NCBI RefSeq assembly: GCF_003121295.1
Contig: NZ_PHNC01000031.1
Coordinates: 498,439-562,438, forward strand
Source: Streptomyces orinoci
GTDB taxonomy: Bacteria > Actinomycetota > Actinomycetes > Streptomycetales > Streptomycetaceae
DNA length: 64,000 nucleotides
Direction of reading: 5' to 3'
Part shown: positions 41,568 to 49,568 of the stretch, one piece after another
Position numbering within the stretch: position 1 is the stretch's first letter
Layout: each line of letters opens with the position of its first letter
Program-made: the position numbers and the translations under genes
The notes under the pieces: generated by a model
What the model was told of the DNA's origin: nothing
The model's input: only the letters and a program-made list of their open reading frames with translations
The model's database searches: none

Positions 41568-43117
41568 AGCGCCCGAGCCGACGGAGGATCCTGGGGCTGG
41601 CGGCAGGTACCGGGGCAGCGGTGACCGTGGGGGCGGCGGGCTGGTCCCAGCTGGCCGGCGCACCGACTGAGCGGGTCCTTGCCAGCAAGGCGCTGCTGCC
41701 CGAACCATTCGGTGTTCCGCTGCCGGTGCCGCCGGTGGCCCGGCCGGTGCGCGGCGAGCAGGGAGCCGACGTCTACGCGGTCGAGCAGCGTGAGGGCCGC
41801 ATCGAGATACTGCCGGGCCTCAAGACCACGGTGTGGGGGTACGACGGAATCTTTCCCGGCCCGACCTTCAGTGCCCATTCGGGGCGCAGGACGGTGCTTG
41901 AGGTGCGCAACAGCCTCACCGTCCCGACGGTGACGCACCTGCACGGCGGCGTTACTCCGCCGGAGTCCGACGGATACCCCACCGACCTGCTGCTGCCCGA
42001 CCGCTGCTCACCCGGCCAGGCGCATCGGATCCACGGCGGCATGGCGGGCGCCCACGAGGGCCGGACAGCCGTGGGCCACCGCACCTACGAGTACCCGCTG
42101 CCGCAACGCGCTGCGACGCTCTGGTACCACGACCACCGCATGGACTTCAGCGCCCCACAGGTCTGGCGTGGCCTGGCGGGCTTTTTCCTCATCCGCGACG
42201 AGGAAGAAGCCCGGCTCCCGCTGCCCGGCGGCGAACGCGACATCCCGCTGATGCTGTGCGACCGCTCCTTCGAGGAGGACGGCTCCTTCCGCTACCCGGC
42301 CCACAGCCACGACTCCTTCCCCGACGGAGTGCTCGGCGACGTCCAGCTCGTCAACGGCGCACCCTGGCCCGTCCTGGAAGTGTCCGCTGTCCGCTACCGC
42401 TTCCGCTTCCTCAATGCCTCCAACGCCCGCCGCTACCGGCTCCGCCTGGAGGCCGGGGGAGGCAGACGCGGACGGTTCGTCCAGATCGGCAGCGATGGCG
42501 GCCTGCTGGCCGCACCCCAGCCACTTGCCTCGGTCGATCTCGCGCCCGGCGAACGATGCGACACCGTCATCGACTTCGCCGCCTTTCCCGTGGGCAGCCG
42601 CATCACCCTGCGCAACACGGCGGCCCAGGGCGGCATGCGCGAGGTCATGCGCTTCCACGTCGTCCGCAGGGAGAGGAAGGACGACAGCCGTGTGCCGACC
42701 CGCCTCGCCGCCTCCTTCGACAAGCTCATGCCGAGCGCGGCGATGCCGGTACGGGTCTTCGACTTCCGGCGGACCCACACCGCTGATGACCGGCAGATGT
42801 GGACCATCAACGGCCGGCCGTTCAGCACCGACACCGTGCTGGCATCCCCACGCCTGGGCAGCGTGGAGCGATGGCGCTTCAGCAGCGACTTCCACCACCC
42901 CGTGCACATACACCTGGCCCGGTTCCAGGTCGTTGCCCGCGGCGGCAGACCACCGGCCGCCGCTGACGCCGGCTGGAAGGACACTGTGGACGTCCGCCCG
43001 TACGAAGTGGTGGAGGCCCTTGTGCGGTTCGCCGGCTACAAGGGGCGCTACATGCTGCACTGCCACAACCTCGAACACGAGGACATGGCCATGATGGCCA
43101 ACTTCCAGGTCACTTAG
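41564..43117 (+). CDS. Tat-exported multicopper oxidase
   Basis: A 517-residue three-cupredoxin oxidase of the CotA/bilirubin-oxidase type. The Tat signal (RPSRRRILGLAAGTG) is followed by all four copper motifs: THLHGG, LWYHDH, HPVHIHL and HCHNLEHEDMAMM, supplying the T1 copper and the trinuclear centre. It would oxidise phenols, metals or pigments with reduction of oxygen to water outside the membrane. It is last in the TetR-controlled operon. Confidence 0.92.
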   Translation: MKRPSRRRILGLAAGTGAAVTVGAAGWSQLAGAPTERVLASKALLPEPFGVPLPVPPVARPVRGEQGADVYAVEQREGRIEILPGLKTTVWGYDGIFPGPTFSAHSGRRTVLEVRNSLTVPTVTHLHGGVTPPESDGYPTDLLLPDRCSPGQAHRIHGGMAGAHEGRTAVGHRTYEYPLPQRAATLWYHDHRMDFSAPQVWRGLAGFFLIRDEEEARLPLPGGERDIPLMLCDRSFEEDGSFRYPAHSHDSFPDGVLGDVQLVNGAPWPVLEVSAVRYRFRFLNASNARRYRLRLEAGGGRRGRFVQIGSDGGLLAAPQPLASVDLAPGERCDTVIDFAAFPVGSRITLRNTAAQGGMREVMRFHVVRRERKDDSRVPTRLAASFDKLMPSAAMPVRVFDFRRTHTADDRQMWTINGRPFSTDTVLASPRLGSVERWRFSSDFHHPVHIHLARFQVVARGGRPPAAADAGWKDTVDVRPYEVVEALVRFAGYKGRYMLHCHNLEHEDMAMMANFQVT

Positions 43118-43139
43118 CCGGGCGGTCCGTCCCTGGTGA

Positions 43140-43450
43140 GTGGCGGTTCATGCCGGTCAGGCGGACCAGGGCGGCGAAGCCGTCGGCCTCTCCACTGTCT
43201 GCCGCACCCTCACCGCGCTGGCCGAGGCCGGCCGTGCGGACGTCTTCCGCGACACCAGTGGCGAGCGGCTCTTCCGCCACTGCCCCGGCCCCGACCACCG
43301 CCACTACCCGATCTGCACCGAGCGCGGTCTCAGCCTGCCCGTCGAATCCGGCCCGGTGGAGAAGCGGGCGGACCGGATCGCCCGGACCTCAGGGTTCACC
43401 GATGTCCGGCACGCCCGGACTGCGGCCGGAAGGCAGATCAGGCACGGACA
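43140..43450 (+). pseudogene. Truncated Fur/Zur-family regulator remnant
   Basis: The frame reads GEAVGLSTVCRTLTALAEAG, then RDTSGERLFRHCPGPDHRHY and ESGPVEKRADRIARTSGFTDV, a clear match to the winged-helix and dimerisation parts of Fur-family proteins such as Zur. The first helices are missing, the metal-site segment that normally reads C-x-x-C is altered to YPICTERG, and the C-terminal HTVE...C-x-x-C end is replaced by unrelated residues. An ATG at 43140 keeps a 118-codon frame open, but a working regulator is unlikely. Confidence 0.7.
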
Positions 43451-43459
43451 TCCCGGGGG

Positions 43460-43759
43460 TCAGTGGTCGTCCCAGTGCCCGTCGTGCTGGGCGTGACGGT
43501 GCCCGTCGTGGATGTAGTCCATGTGGTCGCCGTGCGGCACGGCGACATGACCGCACCCCGCACCGTGCTGGTGCGCGTGCTCCTGGTGGACGGTGTGGCC
43601 GGCGGGCTCGCACTCGTCGGTGTGGTCCTCGTGTATGCGGTGCAGGTGCCCGTCGTGGACGTAGTCGATGTGGTCGCTGTGCGGTACGGCGACGTGCCCG
43701 CACCCCGCACCGTGCTGGTGGGTGTGGTTCGCGTGAGAAGTGTGCGTACTGGTCAGCAT
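43460..43759 (-). CDS. Histidine-rich metal-binding protein
   Basis: A 99-residue protein with about 30 His, built from a duplicated unit: HQHGAGCGHVAVPHSDHIDYVHDGH and HQHGAGCGHVAVPHGDHMDYIHDGH (each trimmed here: GAGCGHVAVPHSDHIDYVHD and GAGCGHVAVPHGDHMDYIHD). Such proteins are seen near zinc uptake and Zur-regulated genes in actinobacteria and probably hold or buffer zinc. No signal peptide is evident. AAGAAGGA precedes the ATG at 43759. Its 3' end overlaps the Fur-like remnant on the other strand. Confidence 0.8.
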   Translation of the reverse strand: MLTSTHTSHANHTHQHGAGCGHVAVPHSDHIDYVHDGHLHRIHEDHTDECEPAGHTVHQEHAHQHGAGCGHVAVPHGDHMDYIHDGHRHAQHDGHWDDH

Positions 43760-43865
43760 GGCAAATCCTTCTTTTCTCCCCCGATGAGCGGATCTGTTCC
43801 GACGGGAGAGCCTGCCCTTCCGGTGTTAACCGCGCGGGGGATTCACGAAAGTTGCCAGAAGTCGG

Positions 43866-43882
43866 CTGAAAACACGTCATGC
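43866..43882. promoter_or_regulatory. Possible Zur-like site between His-rich and Cys-rich genes
   Basis: CTGAAAACACGTCATGC has one good half (TGAAAAC) and one weak half (GTCAT) of the Streptomyces Zur box. It lies between the divergent His-rich and metallothionein-like genes, about 107 and 165 bases from their starts. The match is partial. Confidence 0.3.
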
Positions 43883-44046
43883 GGCAGAAGGTGACTCGCG
43901 CATCACATGGCTACCGCCCCGGCGCAGCCCGCCGACGTGAACCCTGCGGCTCGTAACCGCTGCCCTCGCCCACCCTCTTGCGACCAAGAAGCAGCTGGGT
44001 GTTCGCTCGGATGGACAACCGCATCAGCGAAGAAGGAGTGCGGGCC

Positions 44047-44151
44047 ATGACCGTTAACACGCCGTCCCCGACATGCAGTTCAGGCTGCACCTGCGGTCCG
44101 GGCTGCAGCTGTGGATGCCAGTCCGGCGGCCCGTGCCAGTGTGGCGGTTAG
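44047..44151 (+). CDS. 34-residue metallothionein-like peptide
   Basis: A 34-residue frame with eight Cys at 10, 14, 16, 20, 22, 24, 30 and 32, in C-x-C and C-x3-C spacing (TCSSGCTCGPGCSCGCQ, then GPCQCGG). It has no His, aromatic residue or signal peptide. AAGGAG is 9 bases before the ATG at 44047; an in-frame ATG at 44011 would add 12 residues. Such density fits a metallothionein binding about two to four Zn(II) or Cu(I) ions. It does not look like MymT or cyanobacterial SmtA. The stop codon overlaps that of the convergent COG0523 gene. Function is inferred from composition and the zinc context. Confidence 0.75.
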   Translation: MTVNTPSPTCSSGCTCGPGCSCGCQSGGPCQCGG

Positions 44152-45383
44152 CCGGACACCGCCCACTGTGCCAAGGGCCACAATGAGACAGATGCCGGCG
44201 TCATTTCGCCGACTGCCTCCGGCTCGTGGTGGTCGTGCTCGCAGGTGACATCGTCCAGGCCGTGGACGTCCCAGGCGGGGAAGGGATCGGACCATGACGT
44301 CCCTGCCTCGTCCGGCCGCACCAGGCAGGCGGAGAGCGCCTGTTGCAGTGCTTCCGGGCACAACTCCGTGCCGATGAAGACGAGTTCCTGCCCTTGTCCG
44401 CCCGGCTCGCGGGCAGCGGCGGGCTCGAAGCGGGCCACGGCTCCGGCCTGCGACCACAGCCCGGTCACCCGATCACGCCCGGCCAGCCAGAAGAACCCCT
44501 TGGAACGCAGCACTTGGCCATAGGTCCCCGAGTCGAGTTCCTCGGTGACGAATGTCCACAGGCGCTGCGGGTGGAAGGCCCGCTCGGCGCGGAAGACCGT
44601 TGAGGAGATGCCGTACTCCTCGGTCTCGGGCGTGTGGTCGCCGTTGAGCTCCCTGACCCACCCGGGCGCCTGCTGGGCACGCTCCAGGTCGAAGAGGCCG
44701 GTGCCGAGGATCGTGGACGGGTCCACCCGGCCGTGCTCGGCCGGCACGATGCGGGCGGCCGGATTGAGACGGGCGAGCGCCGCCCGGAGCCGGCCGGCAT
44801 CCGCCGCGTCCACCAGATCGAGCTTGTTGACCACGATGACGTCGGCGAACTCGATCTGGTCCATGAGGAGATCGCTCACCGTCCGCTCGTCGTCCTCGTA
44901 CTGGTCCAGGCCGCGCTCCACCAGGCCGTCGCCACCCGCGAGCTCGGGGAGGAAGTTCGCTGCGTCCACGACCGTGACCATGGTGTCGAGCCGGGCCAGG
45001 TCTCCGAGGGTGGCGCCGTCGTCCCGGGGGAAGGCGAAGGTGGCGGCGACGGGCATCGGTTCGGAGATGCCGCTCGACTCGATGAGCAGGTAGTCGAAGC
45101 GGCCTTCGCGGGCCAGCCGGTCCACTTCGTCCAGGAGATCGTCCCGCAGGGTGCAGCAAATGCAGCCGTTGGTCATCTCGACCAGGCGCTCCTCGGTCCG
45201 CGACAGCGCGCCTTCGCCGCCCCGCACCAGCGCGGCGTCGATGTTGATCTCGCTCATGTCGTTGACGACCACGGCGACGCGCAGCCCGTCGCGGTTGGCC
45301 AGGACGTGGTTGAGCAGGGTCGTCTTGCCCGCGCCGAGGAAGCCGGAGAGGACGGTCACCGGCAGCCGGTGATCAGTGGCCAT
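44148..45383 (-). CDS. COG0523 G3E-family GTPase, zinc-responsive type
   Basis: A 411-residue metallochaperone-type GTPase. Walker A is GFLGAGKT (14-21), the metal site is CICC (74-77), the G3E motif is LIESSGISEP, and the base-recognition motif is NKLDLVD; the C-terminal CobW_C domain ends with a His-containing tail (CEHDHHEPE). Relatives (ZigA/ZagA/YciC) hand zinc to client proteins under zinc shortage. It starts 6 bases after the stop of the cysteine-free L32 gene, so the pair is an operon, and a Zur-like site lies upstream. Confidence 0.9.
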   Translation of the reverse strand: MATDHRLPVTVLSGFLGAGKTTLLNHVLANRDGLRVAVVVNDMSEINIDAALVRGGEGALSRTEERLVEMTNGCICCTLRDDLLDEVDRLAREGRFDYLLIESSGISEPMPVAATFAFPRDDGATLGDLARLDTMVTVVDAANFLPELAGGDGLVERGLDQYEDDERTVSDLLMDQIEFADVIVVNKLDLVDAADAGRLRAALARLNPAARIVPAEHGRVDPSTILGTGLFDLERAQQAPGWVRELNGDHTPETEEYGISSTVFRAERAFHPQRLWTFVTEELDSGTYGQVLRSKGFFWLAGRDRVTGLWSQAGAVARFEPAAAREPGGQGQELVFIGTELCPEALQQALSACLVRPDEAGTSWSDPFPAWDVHGLDDVTCEHDHHEPEAVGEMTPASVSLWPLAQWAVSG

Positions 45384-45389
45384 GGCCCG

Positions 45390-45560
45390 TCAGCCCTCCG
45401 GGTGCAGCAGCCCGCGCTCATACGCCTTCACCAGGCGCTGCGGAACCAGATGCACGGCGCCCTCGATGGTGACCGGCACCAGCTGGGGCGTGCTCGCCTT
45501 CCACTGGGCGCGGCGGTGGCGGGTATTGGAGCGGGACATCTTCCGCTTGGGCACGGCCAT
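45390..45560 (-). CDS. rpmF: Zinc-independent (C-minus) ribosomal protein L32
   Basis: A 56-residue L32: MAVPKRKMSRSNTRHRRAQW is typical, but the second half (STPQLVPVTIEGAVHLVPQR) has none of the four zinc-binding Cys of standard L32. Such paralogs replace the zinc form during zinc starvation and free its metal. GGAGG lies before the ATG at 45560. It leads an operon with the COG0523 GTPase. A second, cysteine-containing rpmF should lie elsewhere in the genome. Confidence 0.93.
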   Translation of the reverse strand: MAVPKRKMSRSNTRHRRAQWKASTPQLVPVTIEGAVHLVPQRLVKAYERGLLHPEG

Positions 45561-45602
45561 GGGTACGAAGACCTCCGTCGTCGGTGCGTGGCGTAAACGC
45601 TA

Positions 45603-45622
45603 CATGAAAACGGAAACCGTTA
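45603..45622 (-). promoter_or_regulatory. Probable Zur box upstream of rpmF paralog
   Basis: CATGAAAACGGAAACCGTTA is a partial palindrome that contains the conserved TGAAAACG half of Streptomyces Zur sites. It lies 43 bases before the L32 start codon, where repression by zinc-loaded Zur would be expected. Confidence 0.55.
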
Positions 45623-45694
45623 CCAAGAGGGTGTCCCGAGTGGCTCGGGCGGTCGTTGACGACAACTGCAACCAAAACTGCGACCGGACAACGA

Positions 45695-45729
45695 CGAGAC
45701 CCCCGACCGGAATCCGGTCGGGGGCCTCG
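45695..45729. terminator. Terminator downstream of tRNA-Ser(GGA)
   Basis: CGAGACCCCCGACCGG at 45695-45710 pairs with CCGGTCGGGGGCCTCG at 45714-45729 with one mismatch and a three-base loop. It lies 21 bases past the 3' end of the leftward tRNA gene. Confidence 0.85.
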
Positions 45730-45749
45730 TTTGCCCAGGTGGGCGAGTG

Positions 45750-45834
45750 CGGAGGATACGAGATTCGAACTCGTGAGGGGTTGCCCCCAACACGCTTTCC
45801 AAGCGTGCGCCCTAGGCCTCTAGGCGAATCCTCC
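45750..45834 (-). tRNA. tRNA-Ser(GGA)
   Basis: Read leftward, an 85-base class II tRNA starting GGAGGAT and ending ATCCTCCG. The anticodon stem CACGC/GCGTG encloses loop TTGGAAA with anticodon GGA, decoding UCC and UCU. The long variable arm and GTTCGAATC T-loop are present. CCA is not encoded. Confidence 0.96.
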
Positions 45835-45943
45835 GCCGCAAACAATACAAGACGCGGAGGAGTGCTCGCGAACCCGTTCCCGGGGGTCTTGATCACATCG
45901 GGCGGAGGGGGCCGAGCACCCTCCCGGATCCGCTAGGGTGGGA

Positions 45944-46038
45944 GGCAAGCCCCTCACGTGGCGCTATCTCACCGAACTCCCCCAGGGCCGGAAGGCAGCA
46001 AGGGTAAGTGAGCTCTGGCGGGTGCGTGAGGGGCCCTT
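45944..46038 (+). ncRNA. ffs: Signal recognition particle RNA (small bacterial, 4.5S)
   Basis: The conserved SRP apical hairpin is present (CAGGGCCGGAAGGCAGCAAG with GGTAAGTGAGCTCTG), carried on a long stem closed by GCCCCTCACG near 45950 and CGTGAGGGGC near 46025-46034. The RNA binds Ffh for co-translational membrane targeting. It stands directly before dnaX, a frequent bacterial order. Ends are approximate. Confidence 0.93.
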
Positions 46039-46106
46039 TGCGTTGGGGTGGGTGGGGAGATTGTGACCGAGGCCACTTGTCGGTGGGGCCCGATATCGTC
46101 GTAGGT

Positions 46107-48419
46107 GTGTCGTCCCTCGCGCTTTATCGCCGCTACCGTCCCGAGTCCTTCGCCGAGGTCATCGGGCAGGAGCATGTAACCGGCCCGCTGCAGCAGGCGC
46201 TGCGGAACAACCGGGTCAATCACGCGTACCTGTTCAGCGGGCCGCGCGGCTGTGGCAAGACGACCAGCGCGCGCATCCTGGCCCGCTGTCTCAACTGTGA
46301 GCAGGGCCCCACGCCCACCCCCTGCGGCGAGTGCCAGTCCTGCCGTGACCTGGCGCGCAACGGACGCGGATCGATCGATGTGATCGAGATCGACGCCGCC
46401 TCCCACGGTGGTGTGGACGACGCCCGCGAGCTGCGGGAGAAGGCCTTCTTCGGGCCCGCCGCCAGCCGGTACAAGATCTACATCATCGACGAGGCGCACA
46501 TGGTCACCTCGGCGGGCTTCAACGCCCTGCTGAAGGTGGTCGAGGAGCCGCCGGAGCATCTGAAGTTCATCTTCGCGACCACCGAGCCGGAGAAGGTCAT
46601 CGGCACCATCCGGTCGCGTACCCACCACTATCCGTTCCGGCTGGTGCCGCCCGGCACCCTGCGCGATTACCTGGCCGAGGTCTGCGAGCAGGAGGCGATC
46701 CCGGTCGAGGACGGGGTGCTGCCGCTGGTGGTACGGGCCGGGGCCGGCTCGGTGCGTGACTCGATGTCGGTGATGGACCAGCTGCTGGCCGGTGCGGACG
46801 AGGCCGGTGTGACGTACGCCATGGCCACCTCCCTGCTCGGCTACACCGATGGCTCGCTGCTCGACGCCGTGGTGGACGCCTTCGCCGCGGGCGACGGCGG
46901 TGCTGCCTTCGAGGTGGTGGACCGGGTCATCGAGGGCGGCAACGACCCGCGCCGCTTTGTCGCGGACCTGCTGGAGCGGCTGCGCGATCTGGTGATCCTG
47001 GCCGCGGTGCCGGACGCGGCGGAGAAGGGGCTGATCGACGCCCCGGCCGATGTGGTGGAGCGGATGCAGGCCCAGGCCGCCGTCTTCGGGGCGGGCGAAC
47101 TCAGCCGGGCCGCCGATCTGGTCAACGAAGGTCTGACCGAGATGCGCGGGGCCACCTCGCCGCGGCTTCAGCTGGAGCTGATCTGTGCGCGGGTGCTGCT
47201 GCCCGCCGCCTTCGACGACGAGCGGTCGGTACGAGCCCGGCTGGACCGGCTGGAGCGCGGTGCCGCCTTCGCGGGCGGCGGCGGTGGTGGCGCTATGGCC
47301 GCAGGTATGGGCGGCGGTGTCGGGTATGTGCCGGGGCCGCAGGGGCATGATCCGGCGGCCACTCCCGGGCTGTCCGGGCCGGCGGCGGCCCGCGCGGCGG
47401 TTGTCCAGGGGGCGGCAGCACAGGGGGGTCAGCAGGGACCGATACAGGGTGGTCAGCTGGGTGGTCAGCAGGGCGGCCAGGGGCAGGCACCGGCGCAGGC
47501 GCCTGCGCCGGACGCTCCCGCGCCCGGTGCGCCCGCGCCCGCCGCACCGGTGAGCGCGCCCTCCGGGCCGTCCGCGCCCCCCGCCGCACCCGCACCCGCC
47601 CCCGCCACGCAGAACGGCGGTGCGCGCCCCGGCGCCTGGCCGACCGCGGCCGCTCCGGGGCAGGGCGGCCCCGCGCCTTCGTCCGCCCCGGCGGCGTCCG
47701 CCGCGGCCGTCCAGCGGCCGGGCGCCTGGCCCACGGCGGCCGCCCCCGGCCAGGGCGGCGGCGCGGCGGCGGTGCGGAGTGCGCCCGCGGCCTCGTACCA
47801 GCAAGCCCAGCAATCCCAGCAACCGCAGCAGCCCCAGTCGGCCGCGGGCCAAACGGCACCCCAGCCTCCCGCTCAGCCCCGTGGTGACGCCGGCCAGATC
47901 CGTCAGATGTGGCCGCAGGTCCTGGAGGCGGTGAAGAACCGCCGTCGCTTCACCTGGATCCTGCTCAGCCAGAACGCTCAGGTCACCGGCTTCGACGGCA
48001 GCACGCTCCAGGTCGGCTTCTCCAATGCCGGTGCCCGCGACAGCTTCGCCAACAGCGGCAGCGAGGAAGTGCTCCGCCAGGCGCTGGGCGATGCGCTCGG
48101 GGTGCAGTGGAAGATCGAGCTGGTCGTCGATCCCAGCGGCGGCGGAGCCGCCCCCTCCGCTCCGTACAGCGCGCCCGCCCCGGCCGTGGCCCCGCCGCCG
48201 CACCCCCAGGCGCAGGCCCCCGCGCCCGCCCCGGCGCAGCCGGAGCGGCCCGCGCCGGCGCCCGCTCCGCAGGCGGCCCCGGAGCCGCCCCCGGTCGCGC
48301 CCGAGGACGATATGCCCGCCGAGGACGACCCGGATCTGGACGACACCGCCCTGACCGGCCATGACCTCATCGTCCGCGAGCTGGGTGCCACCGTCATCGA
48401 CGAGATCCCGCACGAGTAG
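46107..48419 (+). CDS. dnaX: DNA polymerase III subunit gamma/tau
   Basis: A 770-residue clamp-loader ATPase. Walker A is GPRGCGKT (45-52), the zinc module uses Cys61/64, 73, 76 and 79, Walker B reads IYIIDEAHM, and the sensor-1 region is FIFATTEPEKV. Domain III ends near residue 380; a Pro/Ala/Gln-rich linker of about 200 residues follows, then a C-terminal tau domain (IRQMWPQVLEAVKNRRRFTW core) and another Pro-rich stretch before the end. GTG at 46107 is the start that places YRRYRPESF at residue 7. Ribosome site is weak. Confidence 0.95.
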   Translation: MSSLALYRRYRPESFAEVIGQEHVTGPLQQALRNNRVNHAYLFSGPRGCGKTTSARILARCLNCEQGPTPTPCGECQSCRDLARNGRGSIDVIEIDAASHGGVDDARELREKAFFGPAASRYKIYIIDEAHMVTSAGFNALLKVVEEPPEHLKFIFATTEPEKVIGTIRSRTHHYPFRLVPPGTLRDYLAEVCEQEAIPVEDGVLPLVVRAGAGSVRDSMSVMDQLLAGADEAGVTYAMATSLLGYTDGSLLDAVVDAFAAGDGGAAFEVVDRVIEGGNDPRRFVADLLERLRDLVILAAVPDAAEKGLIDAPADVVERMQAQAAVFGAGELSRAADLVNEGLTEMRGATSPRLQLELICARVLLPAAFDDERSVRARLDRLERGAAFAGGGGGGAMAAGMGGGVGYVPGPQGHDPAATPGLSGPAAARAAVVQGAAAQGGQQGPIQGGQLGGQQGGQGQAPAQAPAPDAPAPGAPAPAAPVSAPSGPSAPPAAPAPAPATQNGGARPGAWPTAAAPGQGGPAPSSAPAASAAAVQRPGAWPTAAAPGQGGGAAAVRSAPAASYQQAQQSQQPQQPQSAAGQTAPQPPAQPRGDAGQIRQMWPQVLEAVKNRRRFTWILLSQNAQVTGFDGSTLQVGFSNAGARDSFANSGSEEVLRQALGDALGVQWKIELVVDPSGGGAAPSAPYSAPAPAVAPPPHPQAQAPAPAPAQPERPAPAPAPQAAPEPPPVAPEDDMPAEDDPDLDDTALTGHDLIVRELGATVIDEIPHE

Positions 48420-48429
48420 GGCCGGGGGG

Positions 48430-48449
48430 CCGGGGAAGCTTTTCCCCGG
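48430..48449. terminator. Hairpin after dnaX
   Basis: CCGGGGAAGCTTTTCCCCGG forms a strong short stem 10 bases past the dnaX stop. It may reduce read-through into ybaB, which has its own upstream region. Confidence 0.6.
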
Positions 48450-48523
48450 CATGGCGCACCGCCCCCGGTGAACACGTAGGCTCGCACTACCGACCCATTG
48501 TCGCGACAGCACAGGAGCAACCC

Positions 48524-48862
48524 GTGATTCCCGGTGGTGGCCAGCCCAATATGCAGCAGCTGCTTCAGCAGGCCCAGAAGATGCAGCAGGATCTCGCCGC
48601 GGCTCAGGAGGAGCTGGCGCGCACGCCCGTCGAGGGTTCGGCCGGCGGCGGCCTGGTGAAGGCCACCGTCAGCGGTGCCGGTGAGCTCCAGGCCCTGGTG
48701 ATCGACCCCAAGGCGGTGGACCCCGAGGACACCGAGACCCTGGCCGACCTGATCCTGGCCGCTGTGCGGGACGCCAACGCCTCCGCCCAGCAGCTCCAGC
48801 AGCAGAAGCTGGGCCCGCTGGCCCAGGGCCTCGGCGGCGGCATCCCCGGTCTGCCCTTCTAG
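48524..48862 (+). CDS. ybaB: YbaB/EbfC nucleoid-associated protein
   Basis: A 112-residue dimeric DNA-binding protein. NMQQLLQQAQKMQQDLAAAQ at the start, TVSGAGELQALVIDP in the centre and LGPLAQGLGGGIPGLPF at the end match the family. The start is GTG at 48524 behind CAGGAGC. It lies between dnaX and recR, the usual bacterial order. Confidence 0.95.
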   Translation: MIPGGGQPNMQQLLQQAQKMQQDLAAAQEELARTPVEGSAGGGLVKATVSGAGELQALVIDPKAVDPEDTETLADLILAAVRDANASAQQLQQQKLGPLAQGLGGGIPGLPF

Positions 48863-48968
48863 CCACCGCGGCCTCACCGCGGCTTCATCGCGGCCTTGTC
48901 GCCGCAGCCCGGCCGAAGCCGACGGCCGGACAACCGAAGACACAGGAAGAACCAGGAGAACCCGATCC

Positions 48969-49568
48969 GTGTATGAAGGCGTGGTCCAGGATCTGATCGA
49001 TGAACTGGGCAGGCTGCCCGGCGTCGGTCCCAAGAGCGCCCAGCGGATCGCGTTCCATATCCTCCAGGCCGAGCCGGCCGACGTCCGCCGGCTCGCGCAC
49101 GCCCTGACCGAGGTCAAGGCAAAGGTCCGGTTCTGTGCCCTGTGCGGCAATGTGGCCCAGGAGGAGCGGTGCCGGGTCTGTCAGGACCCGCGCCGCGACC
49201 CGGCCGTCATCTGTGTGGTGGAGGAGCCCAAGGACGTGGTGGCGATCGAGCGGACCCGCGAGTTCCGGGGCCGCTACCACGTCCTCGGCGGGGCCATCAG
49301 CCCCATCGAGGGCGTGGGCCCGGACGACCTGCGGATCCGTGAGCTGCTGGCACGCCTCGCGGACGGTTCGGTCACCGAGCTGATCCTGGCCACCGACCCC
49401 AACCTGGAGGGCGAGGCCACGGCCACCTACCTGGCACGGATGGTGAAGCCCATGGGGCTGAAGGTCACCAGGCTGGCGAGCGGGCTGCCAGTGGGCGGAG
49501 ACTTGGAATACGCCGACGAGGTCACGCTCGGACGTGCCTTCGAAGGGAGACGACTTCTCGATGTCTGA
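48969..49568 (+). CDS. recR: Recombination protein RecR
   Basis: A 199-residue RecFOR-pathway protein that loads RecA at gaps. A helix-hairpin-helix (LGRLPGVGPKSAQRIAFH) precedes a four-Cys zinc finger (C56, C59, C68, C71), a Toprim domain (CVVEEPKDVVAIER to LATDPNLEGEATATYL) and a C-terminal Walker-B-like segment. Start GTG at 48969. Its last eight bases overlap the next gene. Confidence 0.96.
   Translation: MYEGVVQDLIDELGRLPGVGPKSAQRIAFHILQAEPADVRRLAHALTEVKAKVRFCALCGNVAQEERCRVCQDPRRDPAVICVVEEPKDVVAIERTREFRGRYHVLGGAISPIEGVGPDDLRIRELLARLADGSVTELILATDPNLEGEATATYLARMVKPMGLKVTRLASGLPVGGDLEYADEVTLGRAFEGRRLLDV

Noticed and set aside
45750..45834. tRNA-Ser(GGA) as an integration site for the zinc locus
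   Set aside because: I could not find a copy of the tRNA 3' end elsewhere in the window, and there is no integrase or excisionase gene nearby.
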